Assembly: GCA_034429695.1 (NCBI GenBank)
Contig: DAOUGC010000028.1
Span: forward strand, 1 to 21,588
Source of the DNA: DAOUGC01 sp034429695
GTDB taxonomy: Bacteria > Chloroflexota > Anaerolineae > Anaerolineales > Anaerolineaceae
DNA: 21,588 bases
Direction of reading: 5' to 3'
Part shown: in pieces, positions 6,410-13,221 of the stretch
How positions within the stretch are numbered: the first letter of the stretch is position 1
Layout of the letters: every line of letters starts with the position of its first letter
Program-made: the position numbers and the translations under genes
The notes under the pieces: model-generated
What the model saw: the letters and a program-made list of their open reading frames with translations, nothing else
Told to the model about the DNA's origin: nothing
Database searches by the model: none

Positions 6410-8712
6410 AATCACTGGCTTACCGTTGGGTTGACCCGCCGGAGATGGACATTCCGGCTGATTTATTGGCCGCATGTGGCGGCAGCCCATTACTGGCGCG
6501 GGCATTGCTGCAACGTGACATCACCAAACCAGCGGATGCCGCAGCTTTTTTACACCCTGAACACCTGACAACCTCACCCCCCACTGATTTCCCCGACCTC
6601 GACCGGCTGGTTAACCGCCTGATTACAGCAGTAAACCGCCGTGAACGGATTGGCGTATGGGGAGATTTTGATGTGGATGGGCAAACGGCAACATCGCTTC
6701 TGGTCTCGTCATTGAGGCGGCTTGGCGCAAATGTTTGCTGGTACATCCCCGTGCGCGGAAAAGAAAGTCACGGCATTGCTTTGTCTGCTCTGGCGCGTTT
6801 TCTTGAACAGGGCATCCAGGTATTGCTTACCTGTGACACCGGCATCACCGCTCATGATGCCGTCATGGAAGCTGCCCGGCATGGGGTTGACGTTTTAATC
6901 ACCGATCATCACACACCGGCTGAGACCCTGCCGGTTGCCCATGCAGTTGTCAATCCTCATCGTTTGCCTGCTGAACACCCTGCCAGAACGGTATGCGGTG
7001 TTGGCATGGCTTACCTGGTGATGCAGGAAGTGTACACCCGCCTGGGTCGCGCTGGCGAAATGGAAGCCGAACTGGACCTGGTGGCGCTCGGCTCCATTGC
7101 CGATGTCTCCACCCTCACCGGTGACAATCGCTGTCTTGTACAGCGGGGGCTTTCGGTATTACGCAGCACCCGCCGCCCCGGCTTGCTTGCCATGTGTGAA
7201 CGCGCCGGGCTGAAACCTGAGGAGCTTGATGAAACCGGAATAGGCTTCTCACTTGCCCCCCGCCTGAATGCGCTGGGGCGCCTGGCTGATTCCAACCCTG
7301 CGGTGGATTTCCTCACCACAACCGATGAAGATTTTGCCAGTCAGTTTTCACTGCAACTGGAAGGCTACAATGCACGCCGCAAACTGATCTGCGACGATGT
7401 ATACCACTCAGCCCAGGCGCAGATCAGGGGCAACCCGGCTGTGCTAAACAGCCCGGTGCTGGTGCTCAACCATCCCGGTTGGGAAGCCGGCGTGGTGGGC
7501 ATTGTCGCCAGTCGGCTGGTGGAACAATACCGCCGCCCGGTGGTGATGTTGGTCTCTCCGCCTGACCAGCCTGCCAGGGGATCAGCCAGGTCGGTGGATG
7601 GGGTTAACATCACCACTGCCTTGGATGCATGCCGCGACCTGCTGGCTGGCTATGGTGGTCATGCCATGGCTGCCGGAATGTCGCTGGACGCAGCCAACCT
7701 GACCCGCTTTTCGCGTGCGCTGGCACATGCCGTGAGCACGCAGACCCCCGAAAGCCCGCCGCTGCCCGAATTGATCATTGATTCATGGGTTGAGCTTGAG
7801 CAGATCAACCCGGATTTGCTTCAAACCATCAACCGGCTGGCGCCATTTGGCGCCGGTAACCCGGCAGTCACGTTGGCCTGCCGCAATCTCACCCTAAAAA
7901 AGACTGCTTACGTTGACCGTGCGCATGAGCATTTGCGCCTTACCGTTGAGGATGGGCACGGAACGCTGCGCGATATCATCTGGTGGCAGGCAGACCCCGC
8001 CAGCCTGCCAGCCGGCAACTTCGATCTCGCCTTTCGCCTGTCTGCTGGTACATACCGTGGAAAACGGGAACTGCGCATGGAACTGGTCTCCATTCGTCCG
8101 TTGGATGGAGATGCCGTGCAGGTGGAAAAGCCCATCGGGCTGGAGATCCTTGACCTGCGCGGCGAACCCGATCCCCAACGCGCCCTGGCACAGATCCTTC
8201 ATGCTGAATGGCTCATCTGGGAGGAAGCTGTACCTGCTGATTTGAGGGTGGGCGTCAACCGCCTGCATCTGGCGCGCAACCAGACCCTGGTGATATTCAG
8301 CAGCCCACCCGGGCAGGCCGAACTACAGGCGGCCATGGAACGGGTCAAACCGGACAGGGTGATTTTGTTTGGTACAATCACTGCCCCGGACGGCGCCGAA
8401 CTCTTCCTGCGGCAATTGGGCAGCATGGTCCGCCATGCAATCAAACACGGGGGTGTTGCCAGTATCAACCAGCTTGCCGCCGGGTTGGGCCATCGCAGCG
8501 CCACAGTACTCAAAGGGCTGGAATGGCTGGCAAGCCAGGGAATGATCACGTGTAAAATAACTGAAGATCAAGGGGAAATATCGCAGGGTGGTTCAAAAGA
8601 TGAGCAAAACTCCGCTCGTCTCGAAAAAGAGTTGCGATTATTAATCCGGGAAACCAACGCCTTCAGGGAGTATTACCGTCAGGCTGTGGCTGAACAGTTG
8701 CTGATGGTATAA
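6406..8712 (+). CDS. recJ: RecJ single-strand 5'-3' exonuclease (long form)
   Basis: RecJ degrades single-stranded DNA 5' to 3' in recombination and mismatch repair. The DHH-family motifs are present: GDFDVDG (86-92; D87, D89, D91), LLTCDTGIT (D144), and the name-giving DHH in ITDHHTP (167-169). VALGSIADVSTL follows, and the DHHA1 motif YGGHAMAAGM lies around residues 415-424. At 768 residues it is longer than the Escherichia coli enzyme (577) and close to Bacillus-type RecJ with an extra C-terminal domain. Residues of about 680-720 (INQLAAGLGHRSATVLKGLEWLASQGMI in outline) look like a winged helix-turn-helix. The start is TTG at 6406, overlapping the nuclease stop by 4 nt, with GGAG at 6394-6397 at 8-nt spacing. 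Earlier starts would overlap further and add nothing conserved. The position in this cluster suggests it trims the 5' strand during end resection. Confidence 0.93.
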   Translation: MKSLAYRWVDPPEMDIPADLLAACGGSPLLARALLQRDITKPADAAAFLHPEHLTTSPPTDFPDLDRLVNRLITAVNRRERIGVWGDFDVDGQTATSLLVSSLRRLGANVCWYIPVRGKESHGIALSALARFLEQGIQVLLTCDTGITAHDAVMEAARHGVDVLITDHHTPAETLPVAHAVVNPHRLPAEHPARTVCGVGMAYLVMQEVYTRLGRAGEMEAELDLVALGSIADVSTLTGDNRCLVQRGLSVLRSTRRPGLLAMCERAGLKPEELDETGIGFSLAPRLNALGRLADSNPAVDFLTTTDEDFASQFSLQLEGYNARRKLICDDVYHSAQAQIRGNPAVLNSPVLVLNHPGWEAGVVGIVASRLVEQYRRPVVMLVSPPDQPARGSARSVDGVNITTALDACRDLLAGYGGHAMAAGMSLDAANLTRFSRALAHAVSTQTPESPPLPELIIDSWVELEQINPDLLQTINRLAPFGAGNPAVTLACRNLTLKKTAYVDRAHEHLRLTVEDGHGTLRDIIWWQADPASLPAGNFDLAFRLSAGTYRGKRELRMELVSIRPLDGDAVQVEKPIGLEILDLRGEPDPQRALAQILHAEWLIWEEAVPADLRVGVNRLHLARNQTLVIFSSPPGQAELQAAMERVKPDRVILFGTITAPDGAELFLRQLGSMVRHAIKHGGVASINQLAAGLGHRSATVLKGLEWLASQGMITCKITEDQGEISQGGSKDEQNSARLEKELRLLIRETNAFREYYRQAVAEQLLMV

Positions 8713-8724
8713 AAGGAGAGAAAA

Positions 8725-9705
8725 ATGCCAAGGAAATTACGCTGGGGGTTGCTGAGCACGGCGCGCATCAACCAGGCGCTGATCAAACCGCTGCATCTAT
8801 CAAAACGCTGCGAGTTGACCGCCGTTGCCAGCCGTGATGGAGAACGCGCCAGCCAGTATGCAAAAGAATGGGACATCCCCACTTCATACGGGAGCTACGA
8901 GGAATTAATCAACGACCCCGAAGTTGATGTAATTTATAATCCGCTTCCAAATCATCTCCACGCCGAATGGACCGTGCGCGCCTGTCTTGCGGGCAAACAT
9001 GTCTTGTGTGAAAAACCCATCGCGCTCAGTGTGGATGATGTGGAACAGATCCAAAACGCCGCCGAAGCCGCCTGTGTGGTGGTGATGGAAGCCTTCATGT
9101 ACCGCCATCATCCGCAAACCCAGCGGGTGATCAAAATGGTCCAATCAGGCGAAATCGGTGATTTGCATTACATGCGCGGCGCATTCTCATTCACGCTAAA
9201 TCGTAAAGATGATATCCGCTGGGACCCTGGGTTTGGCGGCGGCGGATTATGGGATGTGGGCTGCTACCCGATCAGCTATTTCCGGGCGGTCACCGGCGGA
9301 CTGCCGTCCTCAGTGCAGGCCATCCAGCAATTGACCCCATCCGGTGTGGATGGCGTCATGGCTGTCCAACTGGCATATCCTCAGCAGATCATGGCGCACA
9401 TGAATTGCGGCATTATCCTCCCGGGGTATTCCTCTGTGGAATTTCACGGTTCATCTGCTTCCATCCTTGTTCCCAATCCTTTCAAGCCCAAAGAACGCAG
9501 TGAGATCACCGTGATCAAAAATGGCGATCAGGAAGTGCACCGTTTCCGCTCATCTGATCTATATTTGGGTGAGGTGGAGAATATGGCGGACGCCGTTCTG
9601 GAAGGCAAACCGGCTTTGATCAGCCTGGAGGAAAGCCGGCAAAACATCCAAACCCTGTCAGCCATCCTCCAATCGGCACAAACTGGCAATGAAGTTCATC
9701 CATAA
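8725..9705 (+). CDS. Gfo/Idh/MocA-family NAD(P)-dependent oxidoreductase
   Basis: This 326-residue protein has an N-terminal Rossmann fold (RWGLLSTARINQALI, residues 6-20) and the family hallmark EKP at 96-98, in which Lys97 is catalytic. The C-terminal part carries GGGGLWDVGCYPISYFR at about residues 171-187. DVGCYPI in place of the DxGxH of many relatives is typical of the branch that includes dihydrodiol dehydrogenase and xylose dehydrogenases. The exact sugar or polyol substrate cannot be read from the sequence. AAGGAG at 8713-8718 places the ATG at 8725 with 6-nt spacing, one of the best ribosome binding sites in the run. The gene follows recJ after 12 nt and precedes a terminator, so it is probably the last cistron of the DNA-processing transcript. 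No functional link to those genes is evident. Confidence 0.88.
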   Translation: MPRKLRWGLLSTARINQALIKPLHLSKRCELTAVASRDGERASQYAKEWDIPTSYGSYEELINDPEVDVIYNPLPNHLHAEWTVRACLAGKHVLCEKPIALSVDDVEQIQNAAEAACVVVMEAFMYRHHPQTQRVIKMVQSGEIGDLHYMRGAFSFTLNRKDDIRWDPGFGGGGLWDVGCYPISYFRAVTGGLPSSVQAIQQLTPSGVDGVMAVQLAYPQQIMAHMNCGIILPGYSSVEFHGSSASILVPNPFKPKERSEITVIKNGDQEVHRFRSSDLYLGEVENMADAVLEGKPALISLEESRQNIQTLSAILQSAQTGNEVHP

Positions 9706-9712
9706 AAAATTC

Positions 9713-9734
9713 GCCCCCGGCAAATACCGGGGGC
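9713..9734. terminator. Bidirectional rho-independent terminator between convergent genes
   Basis: A perfect 8-bp GC-rich stem (GCCCCCGG / CCGGGGGC) encloses a 6-nt loop. Read on the - strand it is followed by GAATTTTTT, a good U-tract for the AIM24-family gene. On the + strand it is preceded by an A-run and followed by a weaker T-containing stretch, serving the oxidoreductase gene. Confidence 0.85.
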
Positions 9735-9744
9735 TTATCGTACT

Positions 9745-10425
9745 TTATGAAGAAGAAGGCTTGGGAAGTTTTGGGATCAACCAGTCAAGGAAGGCGCCCA
9801 CAGAGCGGGTCTGCAGCAACACCTTGCCGGGACCGGTCAGATCCACCACCAATCCTTCACCCCCCAGCAGGGTGGATTTCAACCCGCCAACGGTGCGCAC
9901 CTTGAAGCCGATATTCTCCTGGAAGGCAACCAGATGCCCCGTGTCCACCGTGTAGGTCTGACCCGCAGCCAGGGTCATTTCATGAATGGCTCCATAACTG
10001 GACAGCATCACCGCACCGGTTCCACTGCAGCGCAGCATGATCAAGCCCTCGCCACCAAAGAAGGTTTTGGCTCCCGACCATTTTGTATCCGTCGTCACCG
10101 TTTCCTGTGAAGCAAGGAATGAACCAGACTGCACCAAAAAAGTCTCGTTGTTGAGCATGAAGTGGAACACGTCACCGGGCAGGGTGGGCGCGAGCAGCAC
10201 TTCGCCGCCCTGGGCAGGCGCGCGGAAAGTGTTGATGAAAAATGACTCCCCGCCCAGAAGGGAGCGTGCCATGGATGTAAACAACCCGCCCTGCATTTTG
10301 GTTTCCACCACAACGCCGGCTGACATGCCAACCATCGCGCCTGATTCCGCCACGAGGCCTTCATTGGGAGCCAGAATAACCTTGGCGACCGAATAGGAAG
10401 GTCGATACAGTGTTTCGATCTGCAT
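9745..10425 (-). CDS. AIM24 / TIGR00266-family protein
   Basis: This 226-residue protein matches the AIM24 (DUF124, TIGR00266) family. It starts with VILAPNEGLVAESGAMVGMSAGVV, then has a Gly-rich segment around SLLGGESFFINTFRAPAQGGEVLLAP and repeated strand-turn units such as VQSGSFLASQETV and GGEGLIMLRCSGTGAVMLSSYGAI. Family members form a beta-roll / double-stranded beta-helix trimer. Their bacterial role is not established, although mitochondrial Aim24 is linked to inner-membrane architecture. No signal peptide or membrane helix is visible. The ATG at 10425 is strongly supported by GGAGGAGG at 10431-10438 (5-nt spacing). A sigma70-like promoter lies upstream at 10471-10499 and a terminator directly downstream, so it is probably a single-gene transcript, divergent from rpsF. 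Confidence 0.87.
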   Translation of the reverse strand: MQIETLYRPSYSVAKVILAPNEGLVAESGAMVGMSAGVVVETKMQGGLFTSMARSLLGGESFFINTFRAPAQGGEVLLAPTLPGDVFHFMLNNETFLVQSGSFLASQETVTTDTKWSGAKTFFGGEGLIMLRCSGTGAVMLSSYGAIHEMTLAAGQTYTVDTGHLVAFQENIGFKVRTVGGLKSTLLGGEGLVVDLTGPGKVLLQTRSVGAFLDWLIPKLPKPSSS

Positions 10426-10470
10426 ATATTCCTCCTCCGTTTCTTAAACCCGATTGTGTTGCCTGACATT

Positions 10471-10499
10471 ATTATCGCAAACAGCTTCATTTGGGACAA
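10471..10499 (-). promoter_or_regulatory. Candidate sigma70 promoter for the AIM24-family gene
   Basis: On the - strand, TTGTCC (-35, 10494-10499) is followed by a 17-bp spacer and GATAAT (-10, 10471-10476). This matches consensus at 4/6 and 5/6 positions with ideal spacing. Predicted initiation near 10464 gives a leader of about 40 nt containing the GGAGGAGG site. Confidence 0.55.
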
Positions 10500-10560
10500 G
10501 CCAATGCTTATACATGCAACCAACAAATTTGTTTGGGTACTTTATTGGAATTGGATTTAG

Positions 10561-10566
10561 TATAAT
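10561..10566 (+). promoter_or_regulatory. -10 element of the rpsF-ssb-rpsR operon promoter
   Basis: A perfect TATAAT lies in the AT-rich gap between the divergent genes. At 17-bp spacing the -35 hexamer reads TACTTT, a poor match, so the promoter may depend on an activator or on the AT-rich upstream region (10526-10560). The predicted start site near 10573 leaves a leader of about 147 nt before rpsF. Confidence 0.6.
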
Positions 10567-10572
10567 GATAAG

Positions 10573-10719
10573 GAAATCCTGCCCTCCTCAAAACCGGACA
10601 TGCATGGTATGATTGAGCGTCAAGTCAACAGGATGCCTGTCATCACTGCTGCTTTCCACCTTCAGCTATGCCAACGGCAATGTCTGGGGGTAATCCCGAG
10701 GAAAGGAGGAATTCCCACC
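10573..10719 (+). promoter_or_regulatory. Long 5' leader of rpsF
   Basis: About 147 nt lie between the predicted transcription start and the rpsF ATG, far more than a ribosome binding site needs. An in-frame upstream extension beginning at 10600 has no similarity to S6 and is treated as non-coding. Short hairpins are visible, for example ACAGG-atg-CCTGT at 10628-10640. In many bacteria the S6:S18 complex represses its own operon by binding an rpsF leader structure with a CCG-containing bulge. CCG occurs here near 10588 and 10696, but I could not establish the full fold. Confidence 0.35.
10704..10709 (+). promoter_or_regulatory. Ribosome binding site fixing the rpsF start
   Basis: AGGAGG lies 10 nt before the ATG at 10720. 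It supports that start over the longer in-frame version beginning at 10600. Confidence 0.8.
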
Positions 10720-11004
10720 ATGCGCGATTATGAAGTTGTGTTCATTCTCCAGTCCGATCTGGATGAAGCCACTGCGACCGGTCTGGTTGAGAAAGTCAAG
10801 ACCTGGATTACCGAGGCAGGCGGCGCCATCGAGAAAGTCGACAACTGGGGCAAGCGGCGTCTCGCTTACGAGATCCGCAAGCAGCGCGAAGGTCAGTATG
10901 TTCTGGTCAAGGCCAGCATGGCCCCCACCTTCATCACTGAACTGGAGCGAAACCTGCGCTTCCAGGAACCCGTGCTGCGTTTCTTGATCACCGCAGTGGA
11001 GTAA
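10720..11004 (+). CDS. rpsF: Ribosomal protein bS6
   Basis: This 94-residue protein is the full length of a typical bacterial S6, a small-subunit protein that pairs with S18 on the platform of the 30S subunit. It begins MRDYEVVFILQSDL, the conserved first beta strand. The centre has VDNWGKRRLAYEIRKQREGQYVLV, in which W-GKR-LAY-I is the family signature, and it ends in LRFLITAVE. There is no C-terminal extension. It is first in the rpsF-ssb-rpsR operon, the common bacterial order. Confidence 0.97.
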   Translation: MRDYEVVFILQSDLDEATATGLVEKVKTWITEAGGAIEKVDNWGKRRLAYEIRKQREGQYVLVKASMAPTFITELERNLRFQEPVLRFLITAVE

Positions 11005-11054
11005 TTCTGCACGTGTAATTACTGGAACTGTTGTTGTGCGCCAAGGAGAGACGT

Positions 11055-11456
11055 ATGAGTCGAGGCTTGAACAAAGTCATGATCATCGGGCACCTGGGTA
11101 GGGACCCTGAAATGCGCTACACCCCCTCCGGCAGACCGGTCACAACCTTCAATGTGGCCACCAGCCGGAGCTGGAACAGCGCCGATGGCGAGCGCCATAC
11201 TGAAACCGAATGGTTCAATGTGGTCACCTGGGGGAGCCTGGCAGAGATCTGTAAGCAGTATCTCACAAAGGGTCAACAGGTTTATGTCGAAGGTCGGCTG
11301 CAAACCCGCCGCTGGGACGACAATGACGGCGTCAAACATACCAGCATCGAGATTGTAGCCTCTGAAATGATGATCCTTGGCGAACGCCGCGATGGAAATC
11401 ACGGTGTTTCAGGAGAGGCTGACATCGAGGAAATTGAAGACGAATTTCCTTTCTAG
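11055..11456 (+). CDS. ssb: Single-stranded DNA-binding protein SSB
   Basis: This 133-residue protein has the OB fold of bacterial SSB, which coats single-stranded DNA as a tetramer and recruits repair proteins. It starts MSRGLNKVMIIGHLGRDPE, carries the VTTFNVATSRSW and ETEWFNVVTWGSLAEI strands, and continues with YLTKGQQVYVEGRLQTRRW. The C terminus EDEFPF is the acidic tip that binds RecJ, RecQ, DNA polymerase III chi and others, so a contact with the RecJ of this window is plausible. The disordered linker is short. AAGGAGAG at 11043-11050, 4 nt before the ATG at 11055, fixes the start. An upstream TTG at 11031 is rejected. It lies 50 nt after rpsF. Confidence 0.96.
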   Translation: MSRGLNKVMIIGHLGRDPEMRYTPSGRPVTTFNVATSRSWNSADGERHTETEWFNVVTWGSLAEICKQYLTKGQQVYVEGRLQTRRWDDNDGVKHTSIEIVASEMMILGERRDGNHGVSGEADIEEIEDEFPF

Positions 11457-11472
11457 TCTGGAGTAATGAAAG

Positions 11473-11751
11473 ATGACCGATGAAATGAACATGGAAGGTG
11501 GGCGTCCTTCCCGAAGGTTTGTATCGCGCCCGAAAATTTGCCAGTTCTGCGCAGATAAAAATTCTGCCATTGATTACAAGCAGGTGGACATGCTGCGCCG
11601 CTTCGTGACCGAAGAAGGCAAAATCCGCCCGCGCCGCCAGACCGGCACCTGCGCCCGCCACCAGCGTGAGCTGGCTTCGGCAGTCAAGCGCGCCCGCCAC
11701 CTGGCTCTGCTTCCTTACGTCGCCACGCCGTGGGAAGAATCCATTCGCTAA
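11473..11751 (+). CDS. rpsR: Ribosomal protein bS18
   Basis: This 92-residue protein is the S6 partner on the 30S platform. It has the S18 signature IDYKQVDMLRRFVTEEGKIRPRR followed by TGTCARHQRELASAVKRARHLALLPY. It keeps KICQFC near residue 25 and a further Cys in TGTCARHQ, consistent with the zinc-type (C+) form, although only three cysteines are visible. The first 18 residues are a variable tail. GGAG at 11460-11463 lies 9 nt before the ATG. It is last in the operon and is followed by a terminator. rplI, often the next gene, is absent here. Confidence 0.96.
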   Translation: MTDEMNMEGGRPSRRFVSRPKICQFCADKNSAIDYKQVDMLRRFVTEEGKIRPRRQTGTCARHQRELASAVKRARHLALLPYVATPWEESIR

Positions 11752-11771
11752 TTAGCATCAGCTAATCAAAC

Positions 11772-11813
11772 GGGGCATGGAGCGAACGTCCTCTATGCCC
11801 CTTGTTTAATTTT
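11772..11813 (+). terminator. Rho-independent terminator after rpsR, just before the PPIase gene
   Basis: An 11-bp stem (GGGGCATGGAG / CTCTATGCCCC, with one G-U pair) closes an 8-nt loop (11783-11790). It is followed by TTGTTTAATTTT. Its end is only 12 nt before the ATG of the next gene, which leaves no room for an ordinary promoter between them. Confidence 0.85.
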
Positions 11814-11825
11814 CGAGGTCGCCCC

Positions 11826-13106
11826 ATGGCTAAGAACCCAATCCCTTCGACGAAATTTGTCACCAAAAAACATCAGGCCCGTCTGGACCGCGAACGAAAT
11901 CAGAACCGCATCCTCACCATCGGCGCCATCGTTGTCATCGCCGCAGTGGTGTTCCTGATTGGCTTCGGTCTGTTGGACCGCTTTGTTTTGCGGGGTAACA
12001 GCGCTGTTGCCACCGTCAATGGTGACAAAATCACCGTCAACGAATTTCAAAAGCAAGTTAAATACACCCGCTGGCAATTGATCCGCCAGTACGAACAATA
12101 TCTGCAACTTGCCCAGTTCCTGGGAAATGACCCGACATTTTTGCAGAATCTGCAATCCATTCAGAATCAGTTGAATGATCCTGCGTCCCTGGGTTCATCT
12201 GTGCTGGAGATCATGATCGATGATCGCCTGATCGCTCAGGAAGCCGAGCAGTTGGGATTGACTGTGGATGAAGCTGAGGTTGATAAATCCCTCAAAGAGA
12301 ACTTTGGTTTCTTTGAAAACGGCACCCCCACCCCTGCTCCCACGGTAACTGTTCTGCCCACCTCAACCTATACTGCCGAGCAGCTCTCACTGCTGCCGCC
12401 CACGGCAACCCCTGCTGAGGAAACCGAAGCCACGCCCGAAGAACCCACCGCCACCCTGGCGCCCACTGAGGAAGAAGCCTCCGGCACCCCGGTTCCGACC
12501 GCCACGCCTTATACTCTCGAAGGCTTCCAGACGGAACTAAAAACCTTTGTGGATGAACTCACCGCCATTGGCTTCACCGAGCAGGATATCCGTGACATCA
12601 TCTACCGCTCGCTCCTGCGCCAGAAGGTGATGGATGCCAAGACCGCTGATGTGGACCCCATGCAGGAACAGGTTTGGGCGCGTCATATTCTGGTGGATGA
12701 ACAGGGTATTGCCGAAGCTCTGCGTGAACGCATCATTGATGGCGAAGACTTCGCCGCACTTGCTGCCGAATACTCGCGCGATACCAGCAACGCCTCCAAT
12801 GGCGGCGATTTGGGATGGTTTGGCATGGGTCGCATGGTTGCCGAGTTTGAAGCGGCTGCCTTTACCCTGGAAGTCGGGGAAGTAAGTCAGCCGGTTCAGA
12901 CCAGCTTTGGCTGGCATCTGATCCAGGTGTTGGGCAAGGAAAATCGCCCGGTGGATGCTGAAACGCTCGATTCGATGAAAGCCACCGCGTTTGAAAGCTG
13001 GTTGACAACCCAGCGAAGCGGTGAGGGTGTGGTCATCAATTACACCGACAATCTGATCGATATCGTTCCCACCGAGCCAGCCATGCCGGCAGAACTGACA
13101 CAGTAG
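11826..13106 (+). CDS. Membrane-anchored parvulin-type peptidyl-prolyl isomerase (SurA/PrsA-like)
   Basis: This 426-residue protein is a predicted extracytoplasmic folding catalyst. A basic cytoplasmic N terminus (1-28) precedes one membrane helix (about 29-50), with no lipobox or signal peptidase site, so it is probably membrane-tethered. A SurA-N type helical region follows (VATVNGDKITVNEF at 61-74, IDDRLIAQEAEQLGL). A Thr/Pro/Glu-rich linker (about 166-229) splits that region. The parvulin domain spans about 284-372: ARHILV, AALAAEYSRDTSNASNGGDLGWFGMGRMV and VGEVSQPVQTSFGWHLIQV, the standard PPIC signature. The ATG at 11826 has GAGG at 11815-11818. The open frame from 11802 would start in the terminator's T-tract and is rejected. 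A terminator follows the gene. Expression may come from read-through of the rpsR terminator. Confidence 0.9.
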   Translation: MAKNPIPSTKFVTKKHQARLDRERNQNRILTIGAIVVIAAVVFLIGFGLLDRFVLRGNSAVATVNGDKITVNEFQKQVKYTRWQLIRQYEQYLQLAQFLGNDPTFLQNLQSIQNQLNDPASLGSSVLEIMIDDRLIAQEAEQLGLTVDEAEVDKSLKENFGFFENGTPTPAPTVTVLPTSTYTAEQLSLLPPTATPAEETEATPEEPTATLAPTEEEASGTPVPTATPYTLEGFQTELKTFVDELTAIGFTEQDIRDIIYRSLLRQKVMDAKTADVDPMQEQVWARHILVDEQGIAEALRERIIDGEDFAALAAEYSRDTSNASNGGDLGWFGMGRMVAEFEAAAFTLEVGEVSQPVQTSFGWHLIQVLGKENRPVDAETLDSMKATAFESWLTTQRSGEGVVINYTDNLIDIVPTEPAMPAELTQ

Positions 13107-13130
13107 TAATCAACCTGACGCCAACACATG

Positions 13131-13166
13131 CACAGCCCGCACGGACAACCGGCGGGCTGTGTTTTT
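13131..13166 (+). terminator. Rho-independent terminator of the PPIase gene
   Basis: A perfect 10-bp stem (CACAGCCCGC / GCGGGCTGTG) with an 11-nt loop is followed directly by TTTTT. It lies 24 nt after the stop. The opposite strand lacks a U-tract here, so it mainly serves the + strand. Confidence 0.9.
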
Positions 13167-13221
13167 ATATGCTCCCAAACATCTCAAAATGAGGTGGGGT
13201 ATTGCATTTCACATGGTTGAA

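Noticed and set aside
10600..10719. N-terminal extension of rpsF beginning at an upstream ATG
   Set aside because: The 40 extra residues do not resemble S6, whereas AGGAGG correctly precedes the ATG at 10720.
11802..11825. TTG start for the PPIase in the terminator tail
   Set aside because: It lies in the T-tract of the rpsR terminator without a Shine-Dalgarno; the ATG at 11826 has GAGG upstream.
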